This document shows, piece by piece, positions 18,648 through 26,491 of a stretch of 64,000 nt of DNA. Location of the stretch: contig NZ_CP096255.1 in the NCBI RefSeq assembly GCF_011516635.5, positions 620,001 through 684,000 on the forward strand, given 5' to 3'. The notes beneath the pieces are model-generated. The model did no database searches, was not told where the DNA came from, and saw nothing but the letters and a program-made list of their open reading frames with translations. Numbering within the stretch: position 1 is the first letter of the stretch; each line of letters begins with the position of its first letter. Source of the stretch: Bradyrhizobium barranii subsp. apii. GTDB taxonomy: Bacteria > Pseudomonadota > Alphaproteobacteria > Rhizobiales > Xanthobacteraceae. The translations under genes and the position numbers were made by a program.

Positions 18648-18944
18648 ATGAGCGCCAGGAAATCCGCCGAGCTGTCACCCGAAAGCATCGCGCGCTCCAA
18701 TCGCAGGCGCCTCGCCGCCGAAGAAGGGGCGCTTGCACTGGCAGACGTCGAAAGGCAGTCTATCGAAATTCGCAAGAACATGGCGCGGCTTCGAGAGGCG
18801 CGCGAAGCCAAGCAAGCGGCTGACGCAGCCCTTCAGGCGACCTTGCCGGCGCCCACGGTCAGGAAGCGCGCGAGCAGAGCGGCGCGAAAGCCGTCTTCGA
18901 CGCCGCCGGCGGAGCAGCCGTCGCTACCCGCGAACGGTTCATAG
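18648..18944 (+). CDS. Small helical basic protein, 98 aa
   Basis: The ATG has CGGAGTG about six bases upstream. The product is a long charged helix (AEEGALALADVERQSIEIRK, then KNMARLREAREAKQAADAAL) followed by a basic, disordered Ala/Pro/Arg tail (VRKRASRAARKPSSTPP). This resembles small DNA-associated proteins, but no domain is recognised. It stands alone. Confidence 0.65.
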   Translation: MSARKSAELSPESIARSNRRRLAAEEGALALADVERQSIEIRKNMARLREAREAKQAADAALQATLPAPTVRKRASRAARKPSSTPPAEQPSLPANGS

Positions 18945-18974
18945 CCCCGGAGATCGGGCCTCAGGCGCGCGGGC

Positions 18975-19097
18975 TCACTTCGCCTGCTTTGCCGCCCGGA
19001 TCTCGGCGAACTCGGCGTCGGGATGGGTGACGATGGTGGTGAACATGATGCCGCTGATGATGAGCGACCAAGCGGTGTTCCAATAGATCCAAAACAC
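18975..19097 (-). CDS. Very small membrane protein, 40 aa, GTG start
   Basis: A GTG start with GGAGG seven bases upstream opens a 40-codon frame. The peptide begins with a hydrophobic helix (FWIYWNTAWSLIISGIMFTT) and ends in a charged tail (DAEFAEIRAAKQAK). A single inner-membrane helix with cytoplasmic charged tail is likely. The good ribosome site is the main support; no family is known to me. Confidence 0.55.
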   Translation of the reverse strand: MFWIYWNTAWSLIISGIMFTTIVTHPDAEFAEIRAAKQAK

Positions 19098-19183
19098 GTG
19101 CCAGCCTCCGGTTCGACCTCGTCCGCTTGCGGGATCAGCATAACGGCAAGGCGAGGCTGATGTTCCCGGCGCGAAATACAGCG

Positions 19184-19360
19184 CTATTTTTGTTTGGTCG
19201 GCGGCGGCGTGCGATCGGTTTGGCCGGTGTGGCGCTTTGCCACGACGTCCTCATCGCGCGGACCCTCGCGCGGGCGCGGCGGCGGCTTGGGCTGGCCTTT
19301 CTGGCCGCCATGCTTGCCGCCCATGTCGGGCTTGCCTTCGAGGTCGTTTTCACGCGGCAT
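19184..19360 (-). CDS. Small hydrophilic protein, 58 aa
   Basis: From the ATG at 19360 (a TTG three codons earlier is also possible) the peptide is Gly/Lys/Pro/Asp-rich: MPRENDLEGKPDMGGKHGG, then KPPPRPREGPRDED. It looks intrinsically disordered. The ribosome site is weak. Codon use is compatible with coding, but the evidence is modest. Confidence 0.4.
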   Translation of the reverse strand: MPRENDLEGKPDMGGKHGGQKGQPKPPPRPREGPRDEDVVAKRHTGQTDRTPPPTKQK

Positions 19361-19503
19361 ATGGGTCAATGCACTTCCGCGGCATTGGTTCGCAATGCCG
19401 ATGCCATGTTGTGCCTGTGAACGAGTTCATAGGATCGTCGCCGTTTGCAGTGCACGATCATGTGCGGGCCCCGGGGTTTCAAACAACGGATGGACTTGGC
19501 TTG

Positions 19504-19641
19504 ATGCGGAAACGATTGGTCGCCTGGACCATTTTGACCTGCGCGCTGCTGGCGGTGGCCGTGTGGGGCCTGCTCGGGGCACCCAAGACTGCGTCCGGCC
19601 CGCATCTGCCCTCCCGCAGCCAGACGGCCGCAGTGCGGTAG
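19504..19641 (+). CDS. Small exported or membrane-anchored peptide, 45 aa
   Basis: The frame opens MRKRLVAWTILTCALLAVAV, a typical N-terminal signal/anchor with positive start and hydrophobic core, followed by a short Pro/Ser-rich tail. No clear Shine-Dalgarno sequence is visible. It could be a tiny secreted or anchored peptide; no homologue is recognised. Confidence 0.4.
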   Translation: MRKRLVAWTILTCALLAVAVWGLLGAPKTASGPHLPSRSQTAAVR

Positions 19642-19764
19642 CCACCGCGCGACCGATACAATTTCGGCATCGATCGATCTTCAACCGGAACTTGGTACGG
19701 CGGCACGGCTCCCGCTATCCTCCGGACAAAACGACAAGGCCGTAACGCTGTAAGGAGGAGCCCC

Positions 19765-20880
19765 ATGCCGAGACCGATACGCCGCATCGCGCCACGCGCT
19801 GCGATCGCCACCACCCTCGCCTTCCTCACCCTCGTTTCTGGAGTTCGCCCCGGCATGGCCGAGACCTTCGCCTATGTCGGCAACGCCGACAGCAACGACA
19901 TCAGCGTGTTCAAGCTGGCCGAGAGCGGCGAGATGACACCGGTGCAGACCGCCGCCTTCACCGGCGTCGACAAGCCCGGCTCGTCGACACCGCTCGCGAT
20001 CACACCCGACCACCGCGTGCTGATTGCCGGCGTGCGCTCGCAACCATTCCTCGCGGTGAGCTTTGCGATCGATCCCAAGACGGGCCAGCTCAGCCCTCTC
20101 GGCAATGGTCCGCTTGCCGACAGCATGGCGAACATCGCCGTCGACAGCACTGGCAAATTCCTGTTCAGCGCCTCCTATGGCGGCAACAAGGTCGCGCTCA
20201 ATCCGCTGCTCGCCAATGGCGTCGCCGGCGAGCCGAAACAGGTGATTCCGACCGGGCTGAACGCACACGCCTTCCTGCCCTCGCCCGACAACCGCTTCGT
20301 GTTCGCGACCAATCTCGGTTCGGATCAGGTGCTGACCTTCGCGTTCGATGCAGTGGCGGGCACGCTGACGCCGAGCGATCCGCCGGTGACCAAGGTGCCG
20401 GAGAAATCGGGACCGCGGCATTTCGTGTTTCATCCCAACGGCAAGTTCGTCTATCTCATCCATGAACTGAACGGCGACGTCGCGGCGTTCAGCTATGAGG
20501 CCAAGAGCGGCGCATGGGACGAGATCCAGCGCACCACCGCGCTGCCGGAAGGATTTTCAGGCAAACCCTGGGCCGCCGACATTCACATCACGCCGGACGG
20601 CCGCTTCCTCTACGCCTCCGAGCGCACCACCAACACGCTCGCCGGCTACAAGGTCGACGCAACAAGCGGCAAGCTGACCACGATCGGCAGCGTGCCGACG
20701 GAGAAGCAGCCGCGCGGCTTCCACATTGATCCGTCGGGGCGTTACCTCGCCGCGGTCGGCGAGCTCTCCGACAGCATGACGGTCTATGCGATCGACCAGA
20801 GCAGCGGCGCGCTCGCCAAGCTGAAATCCTATCCCACCGGCAAGAAGCCGAACTGGGTGGAGTTCTTGACGCTGCCGTGA
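19765..20880 (+). CDS. Exported lactonase-family beta-propeller protein
   Basis: The 371-residue protein has a signal peptide (about 1-32, ending GMAE) and then seven beta-propeller repeats of the lactonase (Pgl/YbhE) family, with motifs such as YVGNADSNDISVF, GPRHFVFHPNGKFVYLIHEL and HITPDGRFLYASERTTN. Cytoplasmic Pgl hydrolyses 6-phosphogluconolactone, but the signal peptide places this one in the periplasm, so the substrate is probably another lactone or it is a binding propeller. AAGGAGGAG lies six bases before the ATG. A palindromic repeat follows it. Confidence 0.87.
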   Translation: MPRPIRRIAPRAAIATTLAFLTLVSGVRPGMAETFAYVGNADSNDISVFKLAESGEMTPVQTAAFTGVDKPGSSTPLAITPDHRVLIAGVRSQPFLAVSFAIDPKTGQLSPLGNGPLADSMANIAVDSTGKFLFSASYGGNKVALNPLLANGVAGEPKQVIPTGLNAHAFLPSPDNRFVFATNLGSDQVLTFAFDAVAGTLTPSDPPVTKVPEKSGPRHFVFHPNGKFVYLIHELNGDVAAFSYEAKSGAWDEIQRTTALPEGFSGKPWAADIHITPDGRFLYASERTTNTLAGYKVDATSGKLTTIGSVPTEKQPRGFHIDPSGRYLAAVGELSDSMTVYAIDQSSGALAKLKSYPTGKKPNWVEFLTLP

Positions 20881-20900
20881 GGGATCCAGTGCCTCCACAG

Positions 20901-20985
20901 CGTCATGGCCGGGCTTGACCCGGCCATCCACGCCTTGCCCGCGGCGCGAAGAACGTGGATGCCCGGGACAAGCCCGGGCATGACG
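20901..20985. repeat. Palindromic intergenic repeat (two hairpin arms)
   Basis: The element starts with CGTCATGGCCGGG and ends with CCCGGGCATGACG. Each arm is a hairpin by itself (ATGGCCGGG/CCCGGCCAT and ATGCCCGGG/CCCGGGCAT) and the arms are inverted relative to each other. It lies just after the lactonase stop and may act as an RNA end or be a REP-like mobile element. Confidence 0.75.
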
Positions 20986-21155
20986 AGTTTGTCGGGCGGC
21001 AACCACCGGCGAACCTCTTCGCTTATGCAGCGACTAAATCAACGGGCGGCATCGCGCCGCCTGCGCTGCGGCATTTCTCATCCGGTCAGCCCATGGCCCG
21101 CTGCTGCCGCTTCTGCTATCGATTGAAGCCTTCTTGCGGCCAACCGGAATGACCG

Positions 21156-22043
21156 ATGCGTCCATTGCCTGCGCGTTCCTTTCCCAAAAAACTCGTTGCT
21201 CTCGCCGGACTGGTTCTGCTGTCCGCCCAGCCCGCGCGCGCCGCCGATGACGACGCGCCCAAGGGGCCCGCGGTCACGGTGCTGAAGGTCGCAAAATCCT
21301 GCTTCTCCGACATCGTCGAGGCCACCGGCACGATCATCGCGCGCGAGGAGACCTCCGTGCGGCCGGAACGTCCCGGCCTGAAGGTCACGGACGTGCTGGC
21401 GGAGGCCGGCGACACCACCACGGCCGGCCAGGTGCTGGCGCGGCTGGCGCTGCCCGAGGGCGGCACGCTTCAGGTCACCGCCCCTGTGGCGAGCGTGATC
21501 GCGACCTCGACCGCGCAGATCGGCAACCTCGCCTCGGCCAAGGGCGAGGCGCTGTTCACGATCGTGGCGCGCAGCGAATATGATCTGGTCGGCCTGGTCG
21601 CGACCACCGATATTCGGAAGCTCGCGGTCGGCCAGCAGGCGACGGTGCGCATTGCCGGCGCGGGCGATCTCGACGGCAAGGTGCGCCGCATCGGACCGAC
21701 CGTCGAGCCGAACATCCAGCAGGGAATGGTCTATATCGGCATCTCCTCGCAGAAGCGGCTGCTGCTGAACGCGAGCGGGCGCGCGCTGATCAAGACCGGG
21801 CAGAGCTGCAACGTCGCGGTGCCGCTGACCTCGGTGCAGTACTCCACCGCCGGCACCGTGGTGCAGGTGATCCGCCGCAACCGCGTCGAAACCAAGCGGG
21901 TCGAGCTCGGGCTGATGTCGGGCGGCAATATCGAGGTTCGCGACGGCCTCAACGAGGGCGATATCGTCGTCGCCCGCGCCGGCGCGATCCTGCGCGAAGG
22001 CGATCCGGTGCGTCCGGTGATGGCCACGGAAGCCGCGAAGTAA
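21156..22043 (+). CDS. Exported HlyD/RND-type membrane-fusion (efflux adaptor) protein, short form
   Basis: The 295-residue protein has a signal peptide (cleavage near PARAADD). A split lipoyl/barrel region follows, with an EATGTIIAREETSVRPERPG opening, a TTTAGQVLARLALPEGG hairpin in place of a long coiled coil, and a closing beta domain LNEGDIVVARAGAILREGD. This is the periplasmic-adaptor layout of RND and ABC efflux systems, at the short end of the family. No transporter gene is adjacent: repeats lie on both sides and the next gene is on the other strand. It may pair with a pump elsewhere. Confidence 0.85.
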   Translation: MRPLPARSFPKKLVALAGLVLLSAQPARAADDDAPKGPAVTVLKVAKSCFSDIVEATGTIIAREETSVRPERPGLKVTDVLAEAGDTTTAGQVLARLALPEGGTLQVTAPVASVIATSTAQIGNLASAKGEALFTIVARSEYDLVGLVATTDIRKLAVGQQATVRIAGAGDLDGKVRRIGPTVEPNIQQGMVYIGISSQKRLLLNASGRALIKTGQSCNVAVPLTSVQYSTAGTVVQVIRRNRVETKRVELGLMSGGNIEVRDGLNEGDIVVARAGAILREGDPVRPVMATEAAK

Positions 22044-22057
22044 GCCTCGCCTCAACC

Positions 22058-22135
22058 GTCATTGCGAGCGCAGCGAAGCAATCCAGAATCTTTCCGCGGA
22101 GAGACCCTGGATTGCTTCGCTGCGCTCGCAATGAC
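22058..22135. repeat. Perfect 29-bp inverted repeat, palindromic element
   Basis: The left arm (22058-22086, beginning GTCATTGCGAGCGCAGC) and right arm (22107-22135, ending GCTCGCAATGAC) are perfect reverse complements with a 20-bp loop. The element lies 14 bp after the adaptor stop and could fold into a strong RNA hairpin. Confidence 0.85.
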
Positions 22136-22170
22136 GATGTGGGGGCAGAGGTGCGTTACACACGCATACC

Positions 22171-22294
22171 GTAGGGTGGGCAAAGCGACTTGTCCGCCGT
22201 AGCTCGGCGAGCGAAGGCGGAAGCGTGCCCACGTCTTCTGTCGAAATCTCGGAGAGATGGTGGGCACGGCGCTTTGCGCCTTTGCCCACCCTAC
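22171..22294. repeat. Palindromic element with GTAGGGTGGGCAAAG ends
   Basis: It begins GTAGGGTGGGCAAAG and ends with the exact complement CTTTGCCCACCCTAC. An inner hairpin is CCGCCGTAGCTC / GAGCGAAGGCGG. It directly follows the previous palindrome and ends nine bases before the stop of the convergent caspase-fold gene. Confidence 0.8.
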
Positions 22295-22303
22295 AATTTG
22301 CGG

Positions 22304-23155
22304 CTAGCCGCCGGCTGCTTCGCCGAAATGGACGTCCTCGAGCAGCGAGGAGGAGATGGTCGGGACCTGGTCGCCTTCGGAGGCGCGGGAGATGGCGACG
22401 CGGGTCTTGTTGAAGACGCTTTCGGCGCTGCCCTGCGCAGTGAGGTTGGTGAGGAACTCGCCGACCAGCACGCTGTGCTCGCCCTTGCCGTCGTCGACGA
22501 CCTTGCCGGGCGAAGCCGAGGAAAGGATCAACGCGTTGTCCGTCGCGCTGATCGGTGCAAGACCGTGGCTGTAGGAGCGGAAGCGGCGCTCGTAGGGGTT
22601 ACGGCGGGAAGCGTCGACGACGACGAGCTTGGCCTTGGCGCCCTGCTCCTTCATCATGTCGAGCACGCCGTCGATGGAGACGCCCTGGCGGCGGACGTCG
22701 CTTTCCTTCCAGATCACGGCATCGACCGGCAGCATGTAGCTCTCGCGGCCGGCCTGCACGCCGTAGCCGCCGAAGAACAGCATGACGACGGTGTCGCGCT
22801 TGATCCGGGACTTCAGGCGGTTGACGGCGCGGACCATGTCGTCCTTGGTCGCGTCTTCCACCATATCGACGTCAAAGCCGTTCTTGCGGAGCGACGAGGA
22901 CAGCGCGCGGGCGTCGTTGATCGACTGCGTCAGCGGCGCGCTGGCGTCGGGATAATGTCCATTGCCGATGACGAGGGCGAGGCGGGACGACTGGCCGATC
23001 GAGCCGGTGACCTCGTCGGTCGCCACGGCCTTGGCGGCATCGATCGCGCGCATGTTGAGGGCAGCATGGGCGCCGATCACGAGCGACACCGTGCCGATGA
23101 GGGCTGCGGCCACCGCGATCGTGCGTCTGGAAAGCTCGAGCTGCCTTACATTCAT
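22304..23155 (-). CDS. Caspase-fold (peptidase C14-like) protein lacking both catalytic residues
   Basis: From the ATG at 23155 (AGGAA upstream) the protein has 283 residues. An N-terminal membrane anchor (TIAVAAALIGTVSLVIG) precedes a caspase p20-like domain with RLALVIGNGHYPDASAPL, SINDARALSSSLRKNGFDV and SYMLPVDA. In active bacterial caspases the catalytic histidine lies in S-G-H-G and the cysteine in D-A-C-R-N-N-P. Here they read GGYG (Y131) and DASRRNP (S183). Both catalytic residues are therefore replaced while the fold is kept, which predicts a pseudo-protease, perhaps a binding or scaffold protein. An intact domain and normal codon use argue against simple decay. Confidence 0.85.
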   Translation of the reverse strand: MNVRQLELSRRTIAVAAALIGTVSLVIGAHAALNMRAIDAAKAVATDEVTGSIGQSSRLALVIGNGHYPDASAPLTQSINDARALSSSLRKNGFDVDMVEDATKDDMVRAVNRLKSRIKRDTVVMLFFGGYGVQAGRESYMLPVDAVIWKESDVRRQGVSIDGVLDMMKEQGAKAKLVVVDASRRNPYERRFRSYSHGLAPISATDNALILSSASPGKVVDDGKGEHSVLVGEFLTNLTAQGSAESVFNKTRVAISRASEGDQVPTISSSLLEDVHFGEAAGG

Positions 23156-23576
23156 CTCGGTTCGTTCCTGTGCCAAAGACCAGCCAAGCGCGCGCACAAT
23201 GTTTGAGTAGCGCGATGGTGGCTTCAGGTTTGAGGGATTGGCCGGGGATGTGCCCCCGAACTGCGCGCAATTTGCGGCGCCGCACCAAACAAAGCCTTAA
23301 CCGGATATCTCCTCCCCGGCAATAGATCGCCCAAAATTTGAGCTAAGTGACTGAAGATATTGGTTAATCCTCCGAGCAGAATTTGCACGTCTTTTCGTCG
23401 CGAGCCCTTTGTAACGGCCTTAATCATGCAGCTCCCGTGCCGGATTTTTCCGTGACCGCCATCACATTTGAATTTCCCGCGAATCCGGGTAGCTTTTTCA
23501 AAGACTTGCAGGGGGTGGCGCGCAGATGGGAGCGTGCCGGCCGGCCCCTGGCCAAGACCCCGCGACCAGGTATTTC
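23156..23576. other. Divergent promoter region without a gene
   Basis: This AT-richer stretch separates the caspase-fold gene (leftward) from the large unknown (rightward) and must carry both promoters. I see A/T-rich tracts (around 23325-23360 and 23410-23500) but no operator palindrome I would defend. An alternative ATG for the rightward gene is at 23526. Confidence 0.5.
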
Positions 23577-25304
23577 ATGAGCTTTCATTATTTTGCCGGC
23601 GCCGCCTGCCGGGCGCTGACGGCGCGAAAAGACGGCCCCTCGCTTTATGACGTCTGCGATCCCGTATTGTCGGGCCCAGCCAGCGGCGATCCGCATCTGG
23701 CCAAGTTCTACAAGACCGCGCTCGGCAATCCCGCATTGCGGATCCTGCTCCGCCGCGCCGGGCTGCCCGAGTTGCGCGACGAGGCGAAGCTGACCCGGCT
23801 TCGCACGGCGCTGGTGCGGGCGCGCGACGATGCCGAGCCCGACTGGGCGCCGGTCGGCCAGCCCGTCGCCGATCTCGTCGACAGCATCGCGCTCGACCAT
23901 CCAAAACCGCCGCCGGCGATATTCACAGGGTTAGCGCCGCAACAAGCGCAGATCGACGGCGTGATCCGCGACTGCGCGCAGCATCTGCTCGGCTCGTACC
24001 GCAAGAACGGCTTCCTGCCGACCTATGCCGCCTTCAACCTGATCGGCGACCCCGATGTCCGTGGGCGCGAACTGACCATGGCGCTGACGGGGCTGAACGC
24101 GCGCGGTTACAAGAACTCCTCGCTGCTGTTCAACCTCGCCCGCGTCTTCATCGCGCGCTCACAGGCAGCGGCCGTCGTCAATCCGCCTTGGAGCGGCATT
24201 GCCGAGCCGATGTGGGAGCCGGTGCAGATCCGACACCGCTCGGCCTATTACGACGCGTTCTTCATCGAGGCGCTGCTGAGCTATGTCGAGACCGGGCTCG
24301 CCTCGCCGGCCGACAAGATTGCATCCGAGCGTGCGATCGCCGACATGGTCGATTTCTGCGTCAACATCAGCCGCGAAGAGGTCGAGGGTATCGACGGCAC
24401 ACGCTTCAACGTCATCACCGCGCTCGCGCCGGCGCCGCATCCGCGCTTTTCCCGCTTCTTCGCCCAGATCAAGCAGGACCTCGGCTTCGGCGTCTACGTG
24501 CCGGATTGCGACACCACGGCGTGCTCGATCTCGGCGGCGACGCAAGCCGGCTGCACCGATCCGATCATCGACCAGCCGCTGCTGGACTTCTATTCGGGCT
24601 ATCAGGTGCTCGCCGGCGTCAACGAACCGCGCGTGACCGTGCCGCTCAACGACAATATCGACTACGAGGGCGGCGTCGCGACCTGGATCGACAACCTCAA
24701 AGGCGAGCGGCCCTATGGCAACGATCTCGATCCGACGCTCAATCTCGACATTCTCGAGGTGAGCTTTCGCAACCTTACGCGCTGGAAAATCCTGGAAACG
24801 CCGGCGCGGCTTGCGACCGTGCACCGGATCATCGGCTTCCAGAAACGACTGGCCGCCAGCGGCGCCTTCGCCAATCCGCGCTCGCACATCTATTATCTGC
24901 CTGAGCTCTACAGCGCCTATTTCGGCCGCTGCTACGCGGCCTTCCTCGCGCTGCCGCTGGCGGCGCAGGCCGCGATCGACCCCGACGGTGATTTCGATTT
25001 CATCCGCCATCGCGTGCTCTCCTACGTCAAGGGCGAGCTGATGGCCGCGGAGATGAACGTGTTCGACGCGGCGCTGGCGCTGATCGCACTCGGCCATCTC
25101 GGCGCCGACCCGCGCGCCTTCGCGCCGGCGCTGAACGTGATCGTCGCGAGCCTCGGCGAAGGCGGTCGCCGCGGGCCGTTCCGCGCCTATGAATGGAACA
25201 AGATGAAGACGCCGACGCGGATTCTGGTGGGTGGTCCCGAGGTGACGTCGGCCTTCGTGCTGATGGGGCTGGCGGTGGCGAAGCGGGCGATGGCGCGGGG
25301 GTGA
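23577..25304 (+). CDS. Large conserved-looking protein of unknown function, 575 aa
   Basis: No domain is recognised. From the ATG at 23577 (alternative 23526, 17 residues longer) the chain is mostly alpha-helical in appearance, with repeated hydrophobic helices. It contains stretches such as GSYRKNGFLPTYAAFNLIGD, YYDAFFIEALLSYVETG and FNVITALAPAPHPRFSRFF. Cysteines occur as CDTTACSISAATQAGCTD, near the middle. The all-helical repeat style recalls alpha/alpha toroid folds, but this is only an impression. There is no signal peptide or membrane helix. It is divergent from the pseudo-caspase and followed by a long palindromic repeat. Confidence 0.8.
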   Translation: MSFHYFAGAACRALTARKDGPSLYDVCDPVLSGPASGDPHLAKFYKTALGNPALRILLRRAGLPELRDEAKLTRLRTALVRARDDAEPDWAPVGQPVADLVDSIALDHPKPPPAIFTGLAPQQAQIDGVIRDCAQHLLGSYRKNGFLPTYAAFNLIGDPDVRGRELTMALTGLNARGYKNSSLLFNLARVFIARSQAAAVVNPPWSGIAEPMWEPVQIRHRSAYYDAFFIEALLSYVETGLASPADKIASERAIADMVDFCVNISREEVEGIDGTRFNVITALAPAPHPRFSRFFAQIKQDLGFGVYVPDCDTTACSISAATQAGCTDPIIDQPLLDFYSGYQVLAGVNEPRVTVPLNDNIDYEGGVATWIDNLKGERPYGNDLDPTLNLDILEVSFRNLTRWKILETPARLATVHRIIGFQKRLAASGAFANPRSHIYYLPELYSAYFGRCYAAFLALPLAAQAAIDPDGDFDFIRHRVLSYVKGELMAAEMNVFDAALALIALGHLGADPRAFAPALNVIVASLGEGGRRGPFRAYEWNKMKTPTRILVGGPEVTSAFVLMGLAVAKRAMARG

Positions 25305-25315
25305 TGGTTCGCTCT

Positions 25316-25479
25316 TACCCTCCCCTGGAGGGGGAGGGTCGATCGCGCGCAGCGCGAGCGGGGTGGGGTGACGGTCTCTCCGCGACGAACAGTGCCCGAG
25401 TGGAGAGATCACCCCACCCCGTCACGCAATCTCACTTCGCTCGATCGCGTGCCGACCCTCCCCCTCCAGGGGAGGGTAA
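25316..25479. repeat. Long palindromic repeat with TTACCCTCCCC ends
   Basis: The left end TTACCCTCCCCTGGAGGGG and the right end CCCCTCCAGGGGAGGGTAA are exact inverted copies, extending inward as GGAGGGTCG/CGACCCTCC. Inner arms are GCGGGGTGGGGTGA and TCACCCCACCCCG. It fills most of the gap between the large unknown and the nuclease gene. Confidence 0.85.
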
Positions 25480-25601
25480 GCAAGCCCCCGCCACAATGAC
25501 GGGAAGTTGACAGCTCAATCGTTGGGCAGGCGCTGGCCGGGCGGCCAAAAGCCGACCACAATTGCCAAGTCTATCGACATTTTCATTACGCGCGGACCGG
25601 C

Positions 25602-26327
25602 ATGTTGCGAAAATTCCTGATTGCGCTGTCTTTGCTAGCCATCCCCTCGCTGGCCCAGGCCGCCGACATCACCGGCACCGCAAAGGTCCGCTCCGGCGAT
25701 TCCGTCCTGATCGGGAACACGCGGGTCCGGCTCGGCGGCATCGACGCGCCCGCGGTCGACCAGCTCTGCCTCAATACAAAAACCGAGCGCTGGACCTGCG
25801 GCATCGCGGCGCGCGACGAGCTCGCCAAATACACCGAAGGCAAGAGCTGGGTCTGCCACGCCCGCGCGATCGACCGGCGCGGCCGCACCGTGGCGCGCTG
25901 CGAGGTCGGCGGCGAGGACATCCAGAAATGGCTGGTGCGCAGCGGCTGGGCACTTGCCTACACCCGCGTCTCTCACGACTACGAACCCGATGAGGCCGCC
26001 GCGCGCGAGGCAAAGGCCGGCATGTGGCAAGGCGCCTTCATCGCGCCGTGGGACTGGCGCGTCCGCAACAAGAAGACCACCATCCTGGGCGCGACCAAGC
26101 CGCCCGAGGGCGCGCATGCGGTGCTGCTCGCCTCGGCCTCCGGGCCGGTCGCGCCCTCGCCGGACTGCACCATCAAGGGCAACGTCAACACCGCCGGCGA
26201 GTGCATCTATCACCAGCCGACCAGCCGCTGGTACACCCAGATCAAGATGAAGATCAGCAAGGGCACCCGCTGGTTCTGCTCGGTGGAAGAGGCCGAAGCC
26301 GCCGGCTGCCGCGAGACCAAGAGATAA
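25602..26327 (+). CDS. Exported thermonuclease (SNase-like) family protein
   Basis: The 241-residue protein has a signal peptide (about 1-21, ending LAQAA) and an SNase-like OB-fold domain. The two catalytic arginines of staphylococcal nuclease have equivalents in RVRLGGIDAP (R43) and DRRGRTVARC (R95). The general-base glutamate that normally follows IDAP/IDTP is replaced (IDAPAVDQLC, A51), so activity is doubtful or uses another residue. After residue 150 a C-terminal region with paired cysteines (PDCTIKGNVNTAGECIYH ... WFCSVEEAEAAGCRE) follows, typical of rhizobial secreted SNase-like proteins. It stands alone. Confidence 0.85.
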   Translation: MLRKFLIALSLLAIPSLAQAADITGTAKVRSGDSVLIGNTRVRLGGIDAPAVDQLCLNTKTERWTCGIAARDELAKYTEGKSWVCHARAIDRRGRTVARCEVGGEDIQKWLVRSGWALAYTRVSHDYEPDEAAAREAKAGMWQGAFIAPWDWRVRNKKTTILGATKPPEGAHAVLLASASGPVAPSPDCTIKGNVNTAGECIYHQPTSRWYTQIKMKISKGTRWFCSVEEAEAAGCRETKR

Positions 26328-26491
26328 GTGCATGGTCCGGAAAAGTGTGAGGCGGTTTTCCGACAAGACCATGCTCGAAACAAAAACCACCCCAGACCTG
26401 CGTTTTGCGTGCTTTTCTTGGGCTTCCACGGCGCGTAGAACGTGAGTCAGCGACCCACCAGCCTGTTCTCAAGCAACAAGGACCAACAGCA

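Noticed and set aside
20901..22294. Palindromic repeats as CRISPR or insertion-sequence ends
   Set aside because: There are no regularly spaced repeats, no transposase gene and no target-site duplications visible; they fit REP-like intergenic palindromes better.
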